Shown here piece after piece: positions 1 to 8,720 of a stretch of 64,000 nucleotides of DNA; position 1 is the first letter of the stretch; the number at the start of each line of letters is the position of its first letter. The DNA lies in assembly GCF_001939075.1 (NCBI RefSeq), contig NZ_MPTA01000005.1, forward strand, positions 124,001 through 188,000. The letters are read 5' to 3'. The stretch comes from Paenisporosarcina indica. Lineage in GTDB: Bacteria; Bacillota; Bacilli; Bacillales_A; Planococcaceae. A model generated the notes under the pieces. It made no database searches. It saw nothing but the letters and a program-made list of their open reading frames with translations, and was not told the DNA's origin. Position numbers and translations under genes: made by a program.

Positions 1-40
1 GTGTCAGCCCAAAGACCTGACACGCCTGAATTTTTTCAGG
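1..40 (+). terminator. Hairpin at window edge, possible terminator of an upstream gene
   Basis: A 7-bp inverted repeat (GTGTCAG at 1-7, CTGACAC at 17-23) is followed by a T-run at 31-36. It fits the end of a gene lying outside the window. The stem is short and the T-run is offset by 7 nt, so this is tentative. Confidence 0.35.
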
Positions 41-218
41 TATATAAAATAGTTCCTCTTCACTCACTTTAATCTATGGCTCAGACTCATCTTAAGCTCT
101 AGTCAACTCATTGAAACAAATCATGGTCCTCAAGATTTTCTTCTATTTTTTAAATCTATTTATACAATTCCCTTCATACACTTATTATAGGAAGTTATCG
201 ATAAAGGGGCTAAGTATA

Positions 219-1361
219 TTGAGAATGAACCATTTTTTCCTATGTATATTAATTATTACCACCACAATTTTTTCATTGCCTACCCAGAGCAAAGCAGCAA
301 CTGATTCACAACGCAACATCGCTTTGCATGACAGAACCTTATCGTTTCAAGAAGATGAAGTTCGCCTAGTGAATTCACAAATGATCGTACCATTAGAAAA
401 AATGGCTCGTTACTTATACGCCGATATTGTCAAAACCGCCGATCAAATTTTGGTAACGAAAAATAATACATCGATTTCTTATCATTATAGGACCAAAGAA
501 ACAAAAGTTAACGGAATAACCGAAATAGCTAACCCAGTTATAGTAATTGATGATGTTCTTTTCATGCCGATACGTTTTCTTGGAGAGTCAACGGGATTTA
601 AAGTTGATTATTTGACTAACATATTAACTGCAAGACTTTATACAGATACCTATCCACATCTCAGCCATTCTGAATTTATCAAAAAAGTAACCAAAGAGAA
701 ACAGCCGATTCAAAAACCTTCGCCACCCTCTGATCAACCAACCGTTTACTTAACATTTGACGACGGACCGAATCGTTACACTTCAGATAATTTACGGATT
801 CTAAAAGAATATAATGTAAAAGCGACATTCTTCTTTGTAGGGTCTCAAATTAACCATTTTAAGTCATTAACGAGCCAAACATTCCAAGACGGACATTATC
901 TTGGTCTCCATAGCATGACGCATAATCGGAATAAATTGTACGTATCTTCGAAAGCTTTTTTGGGAGAAATGCGAACGGAAGCTGAGCTAATCAAGAATTT
1001 GACTGGGCACACATCTGTTTTGGTTCGTGCTCCGTATGGAAGTTCACCATATGTAACGCCTGCGATGCGTGATGCACTTAAAAGTGGTGGCTATAAGTTA
1101 TGGGACTGGGATGTCGATACGGTAGATTGGAAAATTAACGATGCTGAATATCAAGAAATCATAAACAATGTGAAAAAGGGCGTGGAAAAAGCTCGTCTTG
1201 CTAAGGATCAGCACATTGTTATCCTACTCCATGACCGTTCACAAACAACAAAAGCCTTGCCTGCAATTATTGAATGGCTGCAGAAATCAGGCTACTCGAT
1301 CCAACCTTATAATCCAAATCAACACGTCACTCAAAATTTCGGCAACCATTCAGGAATTTAA
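219..1361 (+). CDS. Secreted polysaccharide deacetylase with copper-amine-oxidase-N-like stalk domain
   Basis: Probably removes acetyl groups from a cell-wall or exopolysaccharide amino sugar outside the cell. I start it at TTG 219, which has an AAAGGGG ribosome site 9 nt upstream; ATG 225 is only two codons on, and the longer frame from 111 lacks a ribosome site. The N-terminus is a Sec signal peptide ending near SKA-A. A copper amine oxidase N-terminal-like domain follows (ending around MPIRFLGES), then a NodB deacetylase domain. All NodB motifs are visible: TFDDGP (catalytic and metal Asp), HSMTHN (metal His), RAPYGSS, DWDVDTVDW and ILLHDR. The layout resembles secreted Bacillus deacetylases. 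The substrate is not deducible from sequence. Confidence 0.88.
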   Translation: MRMNHFFLCILIITTTIFSLPTQSKAATDSQRNIALHDRTLSFQEDEVRLVNSQMIVPLEKMARYLYADIVKTADQILVTKNNTSISYHYRTKETKVNGITEIANPVIVIDDVLFMPIRFLGESTGFKVDYLTNILTARLYTDTYPHLSHSEFIKKVTKEKQPIQKPSPPSDQPTVYLTFDDGPNRYTSDNLRILKEYNVKATFFFVGSQINHFKSLTSQTFQDGHYLGLHSMTHNRNKLYVSSKAFLGEMRTEAELIKNLTGHTSVLVRAPYGSSPYVTPAMRDALKSGGYKLWDWDVDTVDWKINDAEYQEIINNVKKGVEKARLAKDQHIVILLHDRSQTTKALPAIIEWLQKSGYSIQPYNPNQHVTQNFGNHSGI

Positions 1362-1365
1362 GTGT

Positions 1366-1397
1366 GATCCCATGGAACAATTAGTGTTCATGGGATC
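1366..1397 (+). terminator. Hairpin after the deacetylase gene
   Basis: GATCCCATG...ACA pairs with TGTTCATGGGATC five bases after the stop codon (13-bp imperfect stem, 5-base loop). The following T content is modest, so termination is likely but not certain. Confidence 0.55.
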
Positions 1398-1471
1398 AAC
1401 CATTGTATTTCTATTATTTAACATCCATAATTACCGCAAATAATACGTTGGAATATGGAATATCTCTTTTA

Positions 1472-2659
1472 TTAGATGAATAGTCCAACGACTGTTGCAG
1501 TTAATACAGATGCCATAGTAGCAACAAACAACATTTTCAGACCAAATTTAGCAACCATGCTTGATTGTTTTTCATCGATTGCCTGTACCGTCCCTATGAT
1601 AATTCCAATCGAACTGAAGTTTGCAAATGACACTAAGAAAGCTGATACAACTCCCACAGTTTTAGGGGACAACGCAGGAATCATTTCTTTAAAGCCCAAC
1701 ATGGCAACAAACTCATTGGAAATAATCTTCGTACCCATCACACCGCCAGCACGTACCATTTCATTTGCAGGTACACCCATTAGCCAAGCCACAGGAGATA
1801 ATATATACCCCATAATTGTCGTCAAATCTGTACCGATAGTCTCAGTTAGAGCAAAGTTGACCATTGCAATTAGAGAGATGTATGCAATCAGCATAGCTCC
1901 AACAATACCTGCAACTTTCATTCCATCAATGGCACCGTTTCCAATTGCTTCAAAAAGAGAATCTTCATTAATCATGTCTTTAATTTGGATCTTTTCTCCC
2001 TCAACTGGTTGAGCAGGAGCTACCATAGATGCAAGCATTAAGCCTGACATTACATTAAGAGGTAATGCTACAAGTACATATTCAGGCGGTATCATTGTCA
2101 TATATGCTCCAACAATGGACGCCGATACACTGGTCATGGATGCTGTGGTAGCAATAAATAGTCTATTCCTATTCATTTTAGGAATATGATTCTTAACCGC
2201 AATCAAAGCTCCTGTATCTCCAAAAATCGATGAAGCTACAGTGGAGAAGGATTCTATTATAGGAAGACCAGTTATTTTGGAAACCGCCCCACCAAGGTAC
2301 TTAATCATTAAAGGCAATACTCTGAGGTAAGTCAGTACACTCAATAAAGTAGATGTAAACACAATCAGCAATAAAACTGAGAAAAAGAATACTGGCATAT
2401 CATTTTTGTACTCAAAGCCACCAAAAACAAAAGCAATACCTTCATTACCAAATACCATCAGCTTCGAGAAAAAGTCTGTAACTGCTCCTACTACCTTTCC
2501 ACCAATTGTCGTGTTCAGCATGACGAACGCTGTAACAAGCTGAGCTGCCAACAAAATCACAACTGCTCTATAGTTAATGTTTTTCTTGTCATTCGACAAA
2601 AAGTAAGCGGTTCCAAATAATACAACAATTGACAATATTGCTATTAAAAATGCTGTCAT
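1472..2659 (-). CDS. nupC: NupC-family concentrative nucleoside transporter
   Basis: Cation-coupled nucleoside uptake across the cytoplasmic membrane. About 395 residues with the CNT layout: N-terminal hydrophobic helices, the gate segment near GDTGALIAVKNHIPKMN, and a C-terminal core containing GGVMGTKIISNEFVAM and PALSPKTVGVVSAF, where the family binds nucleoside. I chose ATG 2659 because TGGGGA lies about 9 nt upstream; a TTG seven codons earlier is the alternative and has no ribosome site. Monocistronic. It would pair functionally with the purine nucleoside phosphorylase gene at 8.7-9.4 kb. The exact nucleoside preference cannot be read from sequence. Confidence 0.88.
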   Translation of the reverse strand: MTAFLIAILSIVVLFGTAYFLSNDKKNINYRAVVILLAAQLVTAFVMLNTTIGGKVVGAVTDFFSKLMVFGNEGIAFVFGGFEYKNDMPVFFFSVLLLIVFTSTLLSVLTYLRVLPLMIKYLGGAVSKITGLPIIESFSTVASSIFGDTGALIAVKNHIPKMNRNRLFIATTASMTSVSASIVGAYMTMIPPEYVLVALPLNVMSGLMLASMVAPAQPVEGEKIQIKDMINEDSLFEAIGNGAIDGMKVAGIVGAMLIAYISLIAMVNFALTETIGTDLTTIMGYILSPVAWLMGVPANEMVRAGGVMGTKIISNEFVAMLGFKEMIPALSPKTVGVVSAFLVSFANFSSIGIIIGTVQAIDEKQSSMVAKFGLKMLFVATMASVLTATVVGLFI

Positions 2660-3237
2660 GTAATTCAATCCCCATTTCAAATCTTTTTTACAATGTGTGC
2701 ATGATCCATGTAAAAATCAGCACATCATATGTTTATTAACCCCATTTGGAGTCCTATAGTTACTTTGAGTATTACTACATTGGTTCGTTACTCTGGGTAT
2801 TCTTACTTGTCACTTTAAAAATCCCTTTAGTTTTCCCCATACTTGTATCTAAATACATTGCAATACAAAAAGATCTTTATTTAGGCAACCAAAAAGCTAC
2901 TTTAGAGAGATACTTAATTATTAAAACATATGTAAATGGATTTTTCTTTATTTTTGAAAACTTGCAATTTAACGATTTTTCTTGTTTCAAAGCTTGAAGT
3001 GGGGAGATGCAGTATAAATCAAAGGTTGCAAAATCTTTTATAGTGGCATAAATTGGTATTTCAGTTTGAATAACTTATTGCAAATAACTAATATCAGATG
3101 TTGTTATGTAAGATACAGTCGCAGACAATGAACTACTCTTCTTTAAGACTTAGAAGTCTTGTATACTTATTTAGCTAGTACTTTTATTAGGCACATAACC
3201 AACATTGAATAAGAAAAAAATAGTCATCCACTCATAA
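2660..3237. other. Long intergenic region with no confident gene
   Basis: It holds the nupC upstream region and AT-rich sequence. An 83-codon TTG-started frame at 2746-2997 has no ribosome site and low-complexity hydrophobic composition, so I do not call it. A small hairpin AAGACTT/AAGTCTT sits near 3146-3164. Nothing else is recognised. Confidence 0.6.
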
Positions 3238-3271
3238 AGAAGCACATCAATTTGCTAATTGATGTGCTTCT
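3238..3271 (-). terminator. Strong hairpin after a gene stub
   Basis: A perfect 15-bp stem, AGAAGCACATCAATT against AATTGATGTGCTTCT, with a very short loop. It sits 6 nt after the stop codon of the minus-strand stub at 3277-3360 and probably was that gene's terminator. The hairpin downstream of the pgeF-like gene near 43.9 kb has almost the same stem. Confidence 0.6.
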
Positions 3272-3276
3272 ATCAT

Positions 3277-3360
3277 TTAATTTGTAGGTAGTTCTTGCAC
3301 AATATCCCGATAAATGTTAATTGCTAACACCACTTCTGATTGGGACGGCCAAGCTCCTGC
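3277..3360 (-). pseudogene. 3' stub of a lost gene (27 codons)
   Basis: Reading leftwards from 3360, an in-frame stretch encodes 27 residues containing GAWPSQSEVVLAINIYRDIV and ends at TAA 3277-3279. A stop codon (3361-3363) lies directly upstream and there is no start codon. The coding-like composition plus a hairpin directly behind it suggest the surviving end of a deleted gene. I do not recognise the family. Confidence 0.45.
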
Positions 3361-3367
3361 TTATTTA

Positions 3368-3376
3368 TGATATAAT
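3368..3376 (+). promoter_or_regulatory. Extended -10 promoter for the EamA gene
   Basis: TGATATAAT is a perfect extended -10 (TG-n-TATAAT, TATAAT at 3371-3376). No good -35 is at the expected distance, as is typical for extended -10 promoters. A start near 3383 rules out ATG 3380 as the translation start of the next gene. Confidence 0.65.
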
Positions 3377-3409
3377 AGTATGATTCGTTTGCAGCAAGGA
3401 GGTCTCATA

Positions 3410-4306
3410 TTGAAATTAAATAAAGGCGTTTTATTTATATTATTAGGTGCTTCGTTTTTTGGTTTTACACCGATATTTGCTAAATTAGGGTTTAGCTACG
3501 GCTACTCACTAGGTCAAATCAATATCGTGCAAATGGTAATTTCTTCATTTTTATTATGGACTTTCACTCTACTTAAACGCTCCAGTTTCAAAGGACTTAA
3601 TAAGAAGAATGTACTTCAAATTATGATTACCGGTTGTTTTATCGGTTTAACAAGTATTTTTTATTATGGTTCGATGCAATATCTGCCCGCTTCATTGGCC
3701 ATCATTTTAATGTTCCAATTCGTTTGGATAGGGATTATTTTAGAATGGATTTTCAGTAAAATAAAACCTGCTCCTGTAACAGTATTGTCAATCATTTTAA
3801 TTTTAGTAGGGGTCTTTTTTGCTTCGGATATTTTAAATGGAGAAATACAGGGCCTACCGATTAAAGGTTTCATTTATGGTATTCTATCCGCATTCACTTA
3901 TGCGGGATTTATTTTTTTCAGTGGAAAGGTCGCTGTTAATGTGGATCCATGGACTCGGAGCTCTTTGATGGTAACAGGATCAACCATCTTAGTGTTTGTC
4001 CTATTTATGCCTGACATCCCAACTGTACTGCCATTGGAGGAAAACCTGTTAACTACTGCCTTCGGAGTTTCGTTATTTGGAGCAGTCCTTCCACCACTAT
4101 TATTCGCAGCGGGCGCACCTTTGGTTTCAGGAGGAATCGCAAATATATTAACAACAATTGAATTACCTATCGCAATCCTATCTGCTAGCATTATTTTGTC
4201 TGAAACGGTAACGCCGCTTCAATGGTTAGGAACGGCTATTATTTTAGTGGCAATCGCATTTAATGAATTCGGGACTAACCTTTTTCGAATAAGAAAGCAT
4301 TATTAA
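3410..4306 (+). CDS. EamA-family (drug/metabolite) transporter
   Basis: Membrane exporter of the DMT superfamily, usually moving metabolites or amino acids out of the cell. About 298 residues form two EamA repeats of five helices each (first half ending near residue 135, second containing SAFTYAGFIFFSGKVAV and LPIAILSASIILSE). It starts at TTG 3410: AAGGAGGT at 3396-3403 lies 6 nt upstream, and the promoter -10 overlaps the earlier in-frame ATG 3380. Monocistronic with its own terminator. Substrate unknown. Confidence 0.85.
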   Translation: MKLNKGVLFILLGASFFGFTPIFAKLGFSYGYSLGQINIVQMVISSFLLWTFTLLKRSSFKGLNKKNVLQIMITGCFIGLTSIFYYGSMQYLPASLAIILMFQFVWIGIILEWIFSKIKPAPVTVLSIILILVGVFFASDILNGEIQGLPIKGFIYGILSAFTYAGFIFFSGKVAVNVDPWTRSSLMVTGSTILVFVLFMPDIPTVLPLEENLLTTAFGVSLFGAVLPPLLFAAGAPLVSGGIANILTTIELPIAILSASIILSETVTPLQWLGTAIILVAIAFNEFGTNLFRIRKHY

Positions 4307-4376
4307 CGCTCAAAACGAGCATTTGAAAAAAATGTCCTAGCTACACAAGACTTTTGGGTTACCTTTTGGCTAGCTT

Positions 4377-4426
4377 AAGACAGTAAACAAACTCGATGAA
4401 ATTCGAGCTTGATTACTGTCTTTTTT
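4377..4426 (+). terminator. Rho-independent terminator after the EamA gene
   Basis: AAGACAGTAA pairs with TTACTGTCTT, with an inner CTCG/CGAG extension, followed by a T-run to 4426. Confidence 0.85.
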
Positions 4427-4564
4427 GATTAAACTAGAAATGAGAAAATCATAAGGTGATGCCCGGCTTCGACTTTACATAGATATAACCTAATCTCCCA
4501 TATAAATTAGGTGAAATGGATAAAGTTAAATTCTTTCAAAAAATGATTATAAGAAACTTAAAAA
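4427..4564. other. Intergenic sequence between convergent genes
   Basis: No gene seen. A small ACCTAAT/ATTAGGT hairpin lies near 4488-4512. Confidence 0.5.
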
Positions 4565-4615
4565 AAACCTCATTTACTTATGGTAAAGTTCACCGTAGCA
4601 GGGCTAAATGAGGTT
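4565..4615 (+). repeat. Dispersed palindromic repeat, copy A
   Basis: A roughly 50-bp element whose ends AACCTCATTTA (4566-4576) and TAAATGAGGTT (4605-4615) pair perfectly over 11 bp. The centre holds TTATGGTAAAGTTCACCGTA. Related copies lie at 6084, 10219, 58248, 60417 and 61157, all in the same orientation. Confidence 0.8.
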
Positions 4616-4655
4616 CCCATTTTAGATAGCTGGCTGATGGTTCACTCAATCTCTC

Positions 4656-5849
4656 TTACTCCAACAGCTCTTCCGGAAGTAGCTTAAATCCTTCAATCAT
4701 CGTGTCTTCTTCCACCTCGATCAATAGACAGCGTTTGCCATTGTAATTGACCTGTCTGACATATCTCAAGTCTTGAGGGCTAATCGCAATATTCGCTACT
4801 TTCGTGCTGATTTTAATAGACTTGGACGCGTAACTTGGAACGACATGGCTTGCTTTCATTTCATAGTTTTTGTCCTCAACCACCTGCTGAAAGGCCCTTT
4901 CCACTTTTTCCGTACTCACATCTTTGATGCCGCTCGCCTTCAGTACACGTGCAACTTCTTTAGTATCCAAAGTAGGAGTACTCTCTTCATCGTCCTCATT
5001 ATCTTCTTCCACCACTAACATACTATTGATTTCATCATATACATTGGCGAGGGTTTTCGAATTTACTTCATCACCAATCACTGCTTTTATAATTTCTTCA
5101 AAGACCGCTTTATCTTCCTCGGCAGTCATGATTTCGTTGCCGTTCAATACATTTTCGATAAAATGAAAATCCGGTTTATTCGACTTGCTCGCAGCATAAA
5201 GGATGTGATTTATGTCTGCGGCGTTGTCCGTGAAGCTAGGGAACAGAAACCCACCAATTGGAGAGGCAAGTTTAATGACGGGATCTGCCAGCAGACTCGA
5301 TTTAAACTCTCTCTCGACAAAATCAAACACCAGTGAACTTTTCGGCAGTTCGGTTTGATTCATGCTGCTGAGGATAAAAGGAGTGGTATACACTTCATCC
5401 CGCATGTCTGTTTCCGTTTCATCGGGCTGGCGTTTCGTCGTTTTAAAATAATTTCCACGAATGAATGTGACGACCATATCCTTTTCATATTGGCTGTCTT
5501 CTACCATCTTCAAGGCAATGCGCTGCATATTCGCTTTCCATTCACCGACCTCATCTGCATGAAGCCCTTCATATAAAAGTCGCTGCGTATGGTCCGTTTG
5601 CCCCTCTTCTTGACGCTGGAACTTCACCTCAAATAGCTTCTCATCCAGTTTCCCACCTAAAACCTTTTTAAAGTTGGCAAGAAACAGCTCTTGCTGCTCC
5701 CGGTCCAGCAAGGAAAATGAGCGGCTCTCTTCATGAAAGATCTCACTGCTTTCCTGCTTGATGTAAACATTATAAATGTCAGAGATTTTCAATAAATCGG
5801 TATCCAGCTTAAATCGTTTGCGAATATCTGCTATATCCTTCTTATTCAT
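4656..5849 (-). CDS. DUF4317 family protein
   Basis: Cytoplasmic protein of about 397 residues and unknown function. It begins MNKKDIADIRKRFKLD, the typical opening of DUF4317 proteins in Firmicutes. No signal peptide or membrane helix. An acidic linker (EEDNEDDEES) lies around residue 300. I place the start at ATG 5849, with AGGGAG 14 nt upstream; in-frame upstream codons run into the terminator of the preceding gene. Oddity: about 424 bp of its 3' end is copied, in broken form, at 63078-63493. The family assignment is from recognition; no function should be inferred. Confidence 0.75.
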   Translation of the reverse strand: MNKKDIADIRKRFKLDTDLLKISDIYNVYIKQESSEIFHEESRSFSLLDREQQELFLANFKKVLGGKLDEKLFEVKFQRQEEGQTDHTQRLLYEGLHADEVGEWKANMQRIALKMVEDSQYEKDMVVTFIRGNYFKTTKRQPDETETDMRDEVYTTPFILSSMNQTELPKSSLVFDFVEREFKSSLLADPVIKLASPIGGFLFPSFTDNAADINHILYAASKSNKPDFHFIENVLNGNEIMTAEEDKAVFEEIIKAVIGDEVNSKTLANVYDEINSMLVVEEDNEDDEESTPTLDTKEVARVLKASGIKDVSTEKVERAFQQVVEDKNYEMKASHVVPSYASKSIKISTKVANIAISPQDLRYVRQVNYNGKRCLLIEVEEDTMIEGFKLLPEELLE

Positions 5850-5892
5850 TTCTAATTCCAACTCCCTGGCTAGTAAAATCCGTAGTATGCAC

Positions 5893-5936
5893 AAAAAAAG
5901 AGCATCAAAAGCTATCGTTTAGCTTTTGATGCTCTT
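5893..5936 (-). terminator. Terminator after the phoX-like gene
   Basis: A perfect 15-bp stem (AGAGCATCAAAAGCT at 5899-5913 against AGCTTTTGATGCTCT) followed on the minus strand by seven T residues. It lies downstream of phoX and directly upstream of the DUF4317 gene, so it insulates the two. Confidence 0.85.
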
Positions 5937-5939
5937 TAT

Positions 5940-6190
5940 TATACCAATATTTAAGGTGGAGAAAGGAACACAGTCAATTCTGGATTGAGTGACTACGGCG
6001 GGAACAGCGTGTCCAAGTGACCCCCGGAATTCTGATAATAATTTGACATTAAAGAAGTCTTTGATTTTAAAAGCTATGAAAGAAAAAACCGCACCTATTA
6101 TGGTACGGTTTACTGATAGCACATATATTTCCTGCTACATCAGTTGCTGATACTTAAATTTGTGTTCGTTCACTTAGCTTTTCCATAAAC
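5940..6190. other. Intergenic region downstream of the phoX-like gene
   Basis: No confident gene. Both strands carry short open frames (about 67 codons minus, about 52 codons plus), but neither has a ribosome site or recognisable family. It contains half of the dispersed palindrome at 6084-6116. Confidence 0.5.
6084..6116 (+). repeat. Dispersed palindromic repeat, copy B (left half)
   Basis: AACCGCACCTATTATGGTAC followed by GGTTTAC matches the left arm and centre of the element at 4565 and 58248. The right arm is missing. Confidence 0.6.
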
Positions 6191-8137
6191 TTACTTTCCT
6201 TTATTATCTATTTCTAAGTCTTTTTGATATTTACCATTATTATATTTTGTTAAAGAAGGTATACCAGAGATATAACCAATACCACCTGTTTTATTAATAC
6301 CAATTTGTTCGTCAACAGCTTTAACTAATTCATCTTTGTTAACAGCTGTAATTGACTTACTATCTACTTCATCACCAGGATGTTGGAAATTACTGAAAAT
6401 GTATGAGAAACCATTGCGGTCATCTGCAGCAAATAATCCTGTTGCTTCCGCTCCTGCTGGGACAGATAAAATACGTTGTAATTCTTTCGTATCAACATTA
6501 TATGACCAAACAAAGTTATTTGTGTGAGCACCGCTATCTTCACCGATAAAGAGGGTTCTCATTGCTTCGGAATAGCTTAAGTTATCCGGATTCGCTACTT
6601 TGTCTACATTTGCAGTGTTTCCATATGCATCAGCTTTAGGAAGATCCTCCCCTACTACCAATCCATGCATTGATGGTGCTACATAAGAGCTATCAATAAC
6701 TTTTCCTCCGCTATCCTTTTGACCACCTTGCAAATCTAATTGATAAGTTACACCAGCTTTAATTTTTGGTAATTGGATATGGTCTGCTGGATCTTTTCCT
6801 GTTGAATCTTTTTCCATGCTCTTACTTTGATCGGAAATAGCAATATATACTTTTTTATCCTTTTCGTTTAACGCTACACCTTCCATTTTGTTAAATTCAG
6901 TAGTCGCACCAAGCATTGCTGCGTATCGGCGTGTTTCAAGGAAGGCCGCTGCTTTTTCTTTACCAGGTTTAAGTTTTAGATATTCTGTTTTACCATATGA
7001 ATATTGTTTTATCGCTGTAAAACCTTCTTTAGGTACATCAGAAGTTTCAAAAATATCATTGAATGTAATGCCGCTATCAATAATATTTTTCACTTCTTTA
7101 TCCGTTGCATGTCCTAAATTAATCCATTCTAAGTCTCCTGAACCACCATTCTCAGTTCCTGTTTGTTTAAATTTCGCTGCGTATAGTGTACCCGCTGATA
7201 AATCTTTTGCTTTATCGGCTACATACATAAACATTCCTGTATTACCGCCATCATCACCGTAAATTACAGTTTTGTTATCAGGCATTACTTTAGCTAACTC
7301 ATGGGAGAAACGTCCTGTGCTGTAATGTTTTACAACTGATGCTTTACCATTTTTAGCTACAGTAATTTCAGGGGTGTAGCCATAGAAATAAGGATTAGCC
7401 TTTGCTTTATCTCCAAAATAGAATTGAGCAAATGTTTCAACTTGACTTCTTGTTTTTGATGTAGGATCTGCAAATTGGCGAGCATCTGGCTCATATTCTT
7501 CTGAACCTAAGTGTGTATTCCAAGGTGATAAAGATCCATTACATGGAATCCAAAGCCCATTTACTGCTGAAAAATCAATTTTTTTAACATTGGCAGGTTT
7601 AAGTTCACCTGTTTTTTTGTCCTGTTCCATCTCAGTTAAAGACATAGATGCTGGAACTAAACCGTAAGCTGATTGACCAGAAGCATCAATTGTTTGATAT
7701 TCATAATGTGTAACCATATAAAGTTTGCCGTCAATTGGCATTAATAAACTATTTGAATCCGGAGCATCTGAAACAAAGTATTTTCCATCTGTACTACTTG
7801 GATCAACGATTGGATTGCCGTTCACATCAATCGGTGTACCTGCAGGGATTTTTTCCCCTTTAACTGTTGCTACCTTATCTTCTGATTTAAAAAGGTAGTT
7901 ATAAGACAACGGAAATGTTTTTACTTTTCCATTGCTATATTTCACATCAACTGTTGCAGTTGTATACGTTTTTACCATTTCATCAATAGTAGATGGTGCT
8001 TTCATTCCGTTAAATTTAACAAATTCTATTTTACTATTATCCTTAGATGCCGCTGCTGTCGGTAATAATGCTGGAACTGTAATAGCTAAAGCAAGAGCTA
8101 AAGTAGCTCCTGTATTCACAAGTTTCTTATTAATCAT
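6191..8137 (-). CDS. Secreted PhoX-family alkaline phosphatase-like protein
   Basis: PhoX enzymes (DUF839) are iron/calcium-dependent phosphatases that release phosphate from monoesters outside the cell. This 648-residue protein has a signal peptide ending near PTAAAS. It shows family signatures CNGSLSPWNTHLGSEEYEPD (containing the Cys used as an iron ligand in PhoX), SGRFSHELAKVMPD and YGDDGGNTGMFMYV. The start is supported by TAGGAGG 9 nt upstream of ATG. Odd point: PhoX proteins are usually Tat-exported, but this leader (MINKKLVNTGATLALALAIT) has no twin arginine and looks Sec-type. I saw only weak, unconvincing PhoP-box-like repeats upstream. Confidence 0.8.
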   Translation of the reverse strand: MINKKLVNTGATLALALAITVPALLPTAAASKDNSKIEFVKFNGMKAPSTIDEMVKTYTTATVDVKYSNGKVKTFPLSYNYLFKSEDKVATVKGEKIPAGTPIDVNGNPIVDPSSTDGKYFVSDAPDSNSLLMPIDGKLYMVTHYEYQTIDASGQSAYGLVPASMSLTEMEQDKKTGELKPANVKKIDFSAVNGLWIPCNGSLSPWNTHLGSEEYEPDARQFADPTSKTRSQVETFAQFYFGDKAKANPYFYGYTPEITVAKNGKASVVKHYSTGRFSHELAKVMPDNKTVIYGDDGGNTGMFMYVADKAKDLSAGTLYAAKFKQTGTENGGSGDLEWINLGHATDKEVKNIIDSGITFNDIFETSDVPKEGFTAIKQYSYGKTEYLKLKPGKEKAAAFLETRRYAAMLGATTEFNKMEGVALNEKDKKVYIAISDQSKSMEKDSTGKDPADHIQLPKIKAGVTYQLDLQGGQKDSGGKVIDSSYVAPSMHGLVVGEDLPKADAYGNTANVDKVANPDNLSYSEAMRTLFIGEDSGAHTNNFVWSYNVDTKELQRILSVPAGAEATGLFAADDRNGFSYIFSNFQHPGDEVDSKSITAVNKDELVKAVDEQIGINKTGGIGYISGIPSLTKYNNGKYQKDLEIDNKGK

Positions 8138-8239
8138 CTAATGATTCCTCCTAGTAAATTTATATTTTACAATTTAATTAAACCAAAACTATATAAAGAT
8201 AATGTTGATTTTTTGTATAAATATTATTAATTCCACAAG

Positions 8240-8350
8240 GGGGCTGTCCGATAAGTCCCTAAAATAAAGCAAGTGGAGAAAACAGGTTGTTTTTCTCCAC
8301 TTGCTTTTGAATTTTTATAATCTTTTTCTGAAAGTAGCTGTCGATTGTCA
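8240..8350 (-). mobile_element. Solo end of an IS1182-like element
   Basis: It begins GGGGCTGTCC at 8240 and continues through TCCCTAAAAT, a hairpin GCAAGTGGAGAAA/TTTCTCCACTTGC and GAAAGTAGCTG. The same order of motifs is found, inverted, at the right end of the transposase relic ending at 10156. No transposase is attached. The inner boundary is approximate. Confidence 0.6.
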
Positions 8351-8433
8351 TATGGTTTGAAAGTAGGGAATAGTTGTCTTTTTGAAGTCTTTTTTTTCCT
8401 TATATTAATCTACTAACAAAAATAAACAAACTT

Positions 8434-8526
8434 ATGAAAGGTGAAAACTTACCTTTTGGCCACGGTAATCACAAATGGAGCGGAGCAACTCGGCGGTCAT
8501 CAAATAGATTTTGGTGATATTAGAGA
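8434..8526 (+). pseudogene. Possible short gene remnant before a hairpin
   Basis: From ATG 8434 a frame reads MKGENLPFGHGNHKWSGAT before stopping. An overlapping frame reads NGAEQLGGHQIDFGDIRDTK and stops just before the hairpin at 8528. The pair looks like one frame broken by an indel. No family recognised; low confidence. Confidence 0.25.
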
Positions 8527-8527
8527 C

Positions 8528-8577
8528 ACAAAAAAAGAGTAGAATGCTCAGATTAATTTCAGCATTCTACTCTTTTT
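8528..8577. terminator. Bidirectional terminator-like hairpin
   Basis: A perfect 18-bp stem, AAAAAAGAGTAGAATGCT (8530-8547) against AGCATTCTACTCTTTTTT (8560-8577), with A- and T-runs on both sides. It can terminate deoD-side or upstream transcripts. Confidence 0.75.
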
Positions 8578-8720
8578 TGACTGATTGCTTATTTTTATTA
8601 AGATAATAATGAATTCAAAGAATTAAATACTTTTTAACAGGTATGATGCTTAGGCTGTGTATCTACTGTGTGACACACTTACATTCATCCAAGAAAAGAG
8701 GTATTTATGACTCCCATTAC

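Noticed and set aside
2746-2997. 83-codon hydrophobic ORF starting with TTG
   Set aside because: No ribosome site, no family resemblance, low-complexity composition in an AT-rich gap.
3380-3409. ATG 3380 as start of the EamA gene
   Set aside because: It lies at or before the transcription start implied by the extended -10 promoter; TTG 3410 has the AAGGAGGT site.
5919-6122. 67-codon minus-strand ORF downstream of phoX
   Set aside because: Its end lies in the terminator stem and it contains half of a dispersed repeat; no ribosome site.
8150-8235. PhoP box upstream of the phoX-like gene
   Set aside because: TTATAC and ATCAAC at 11-bp spacing are only weak matches; not enough to call.
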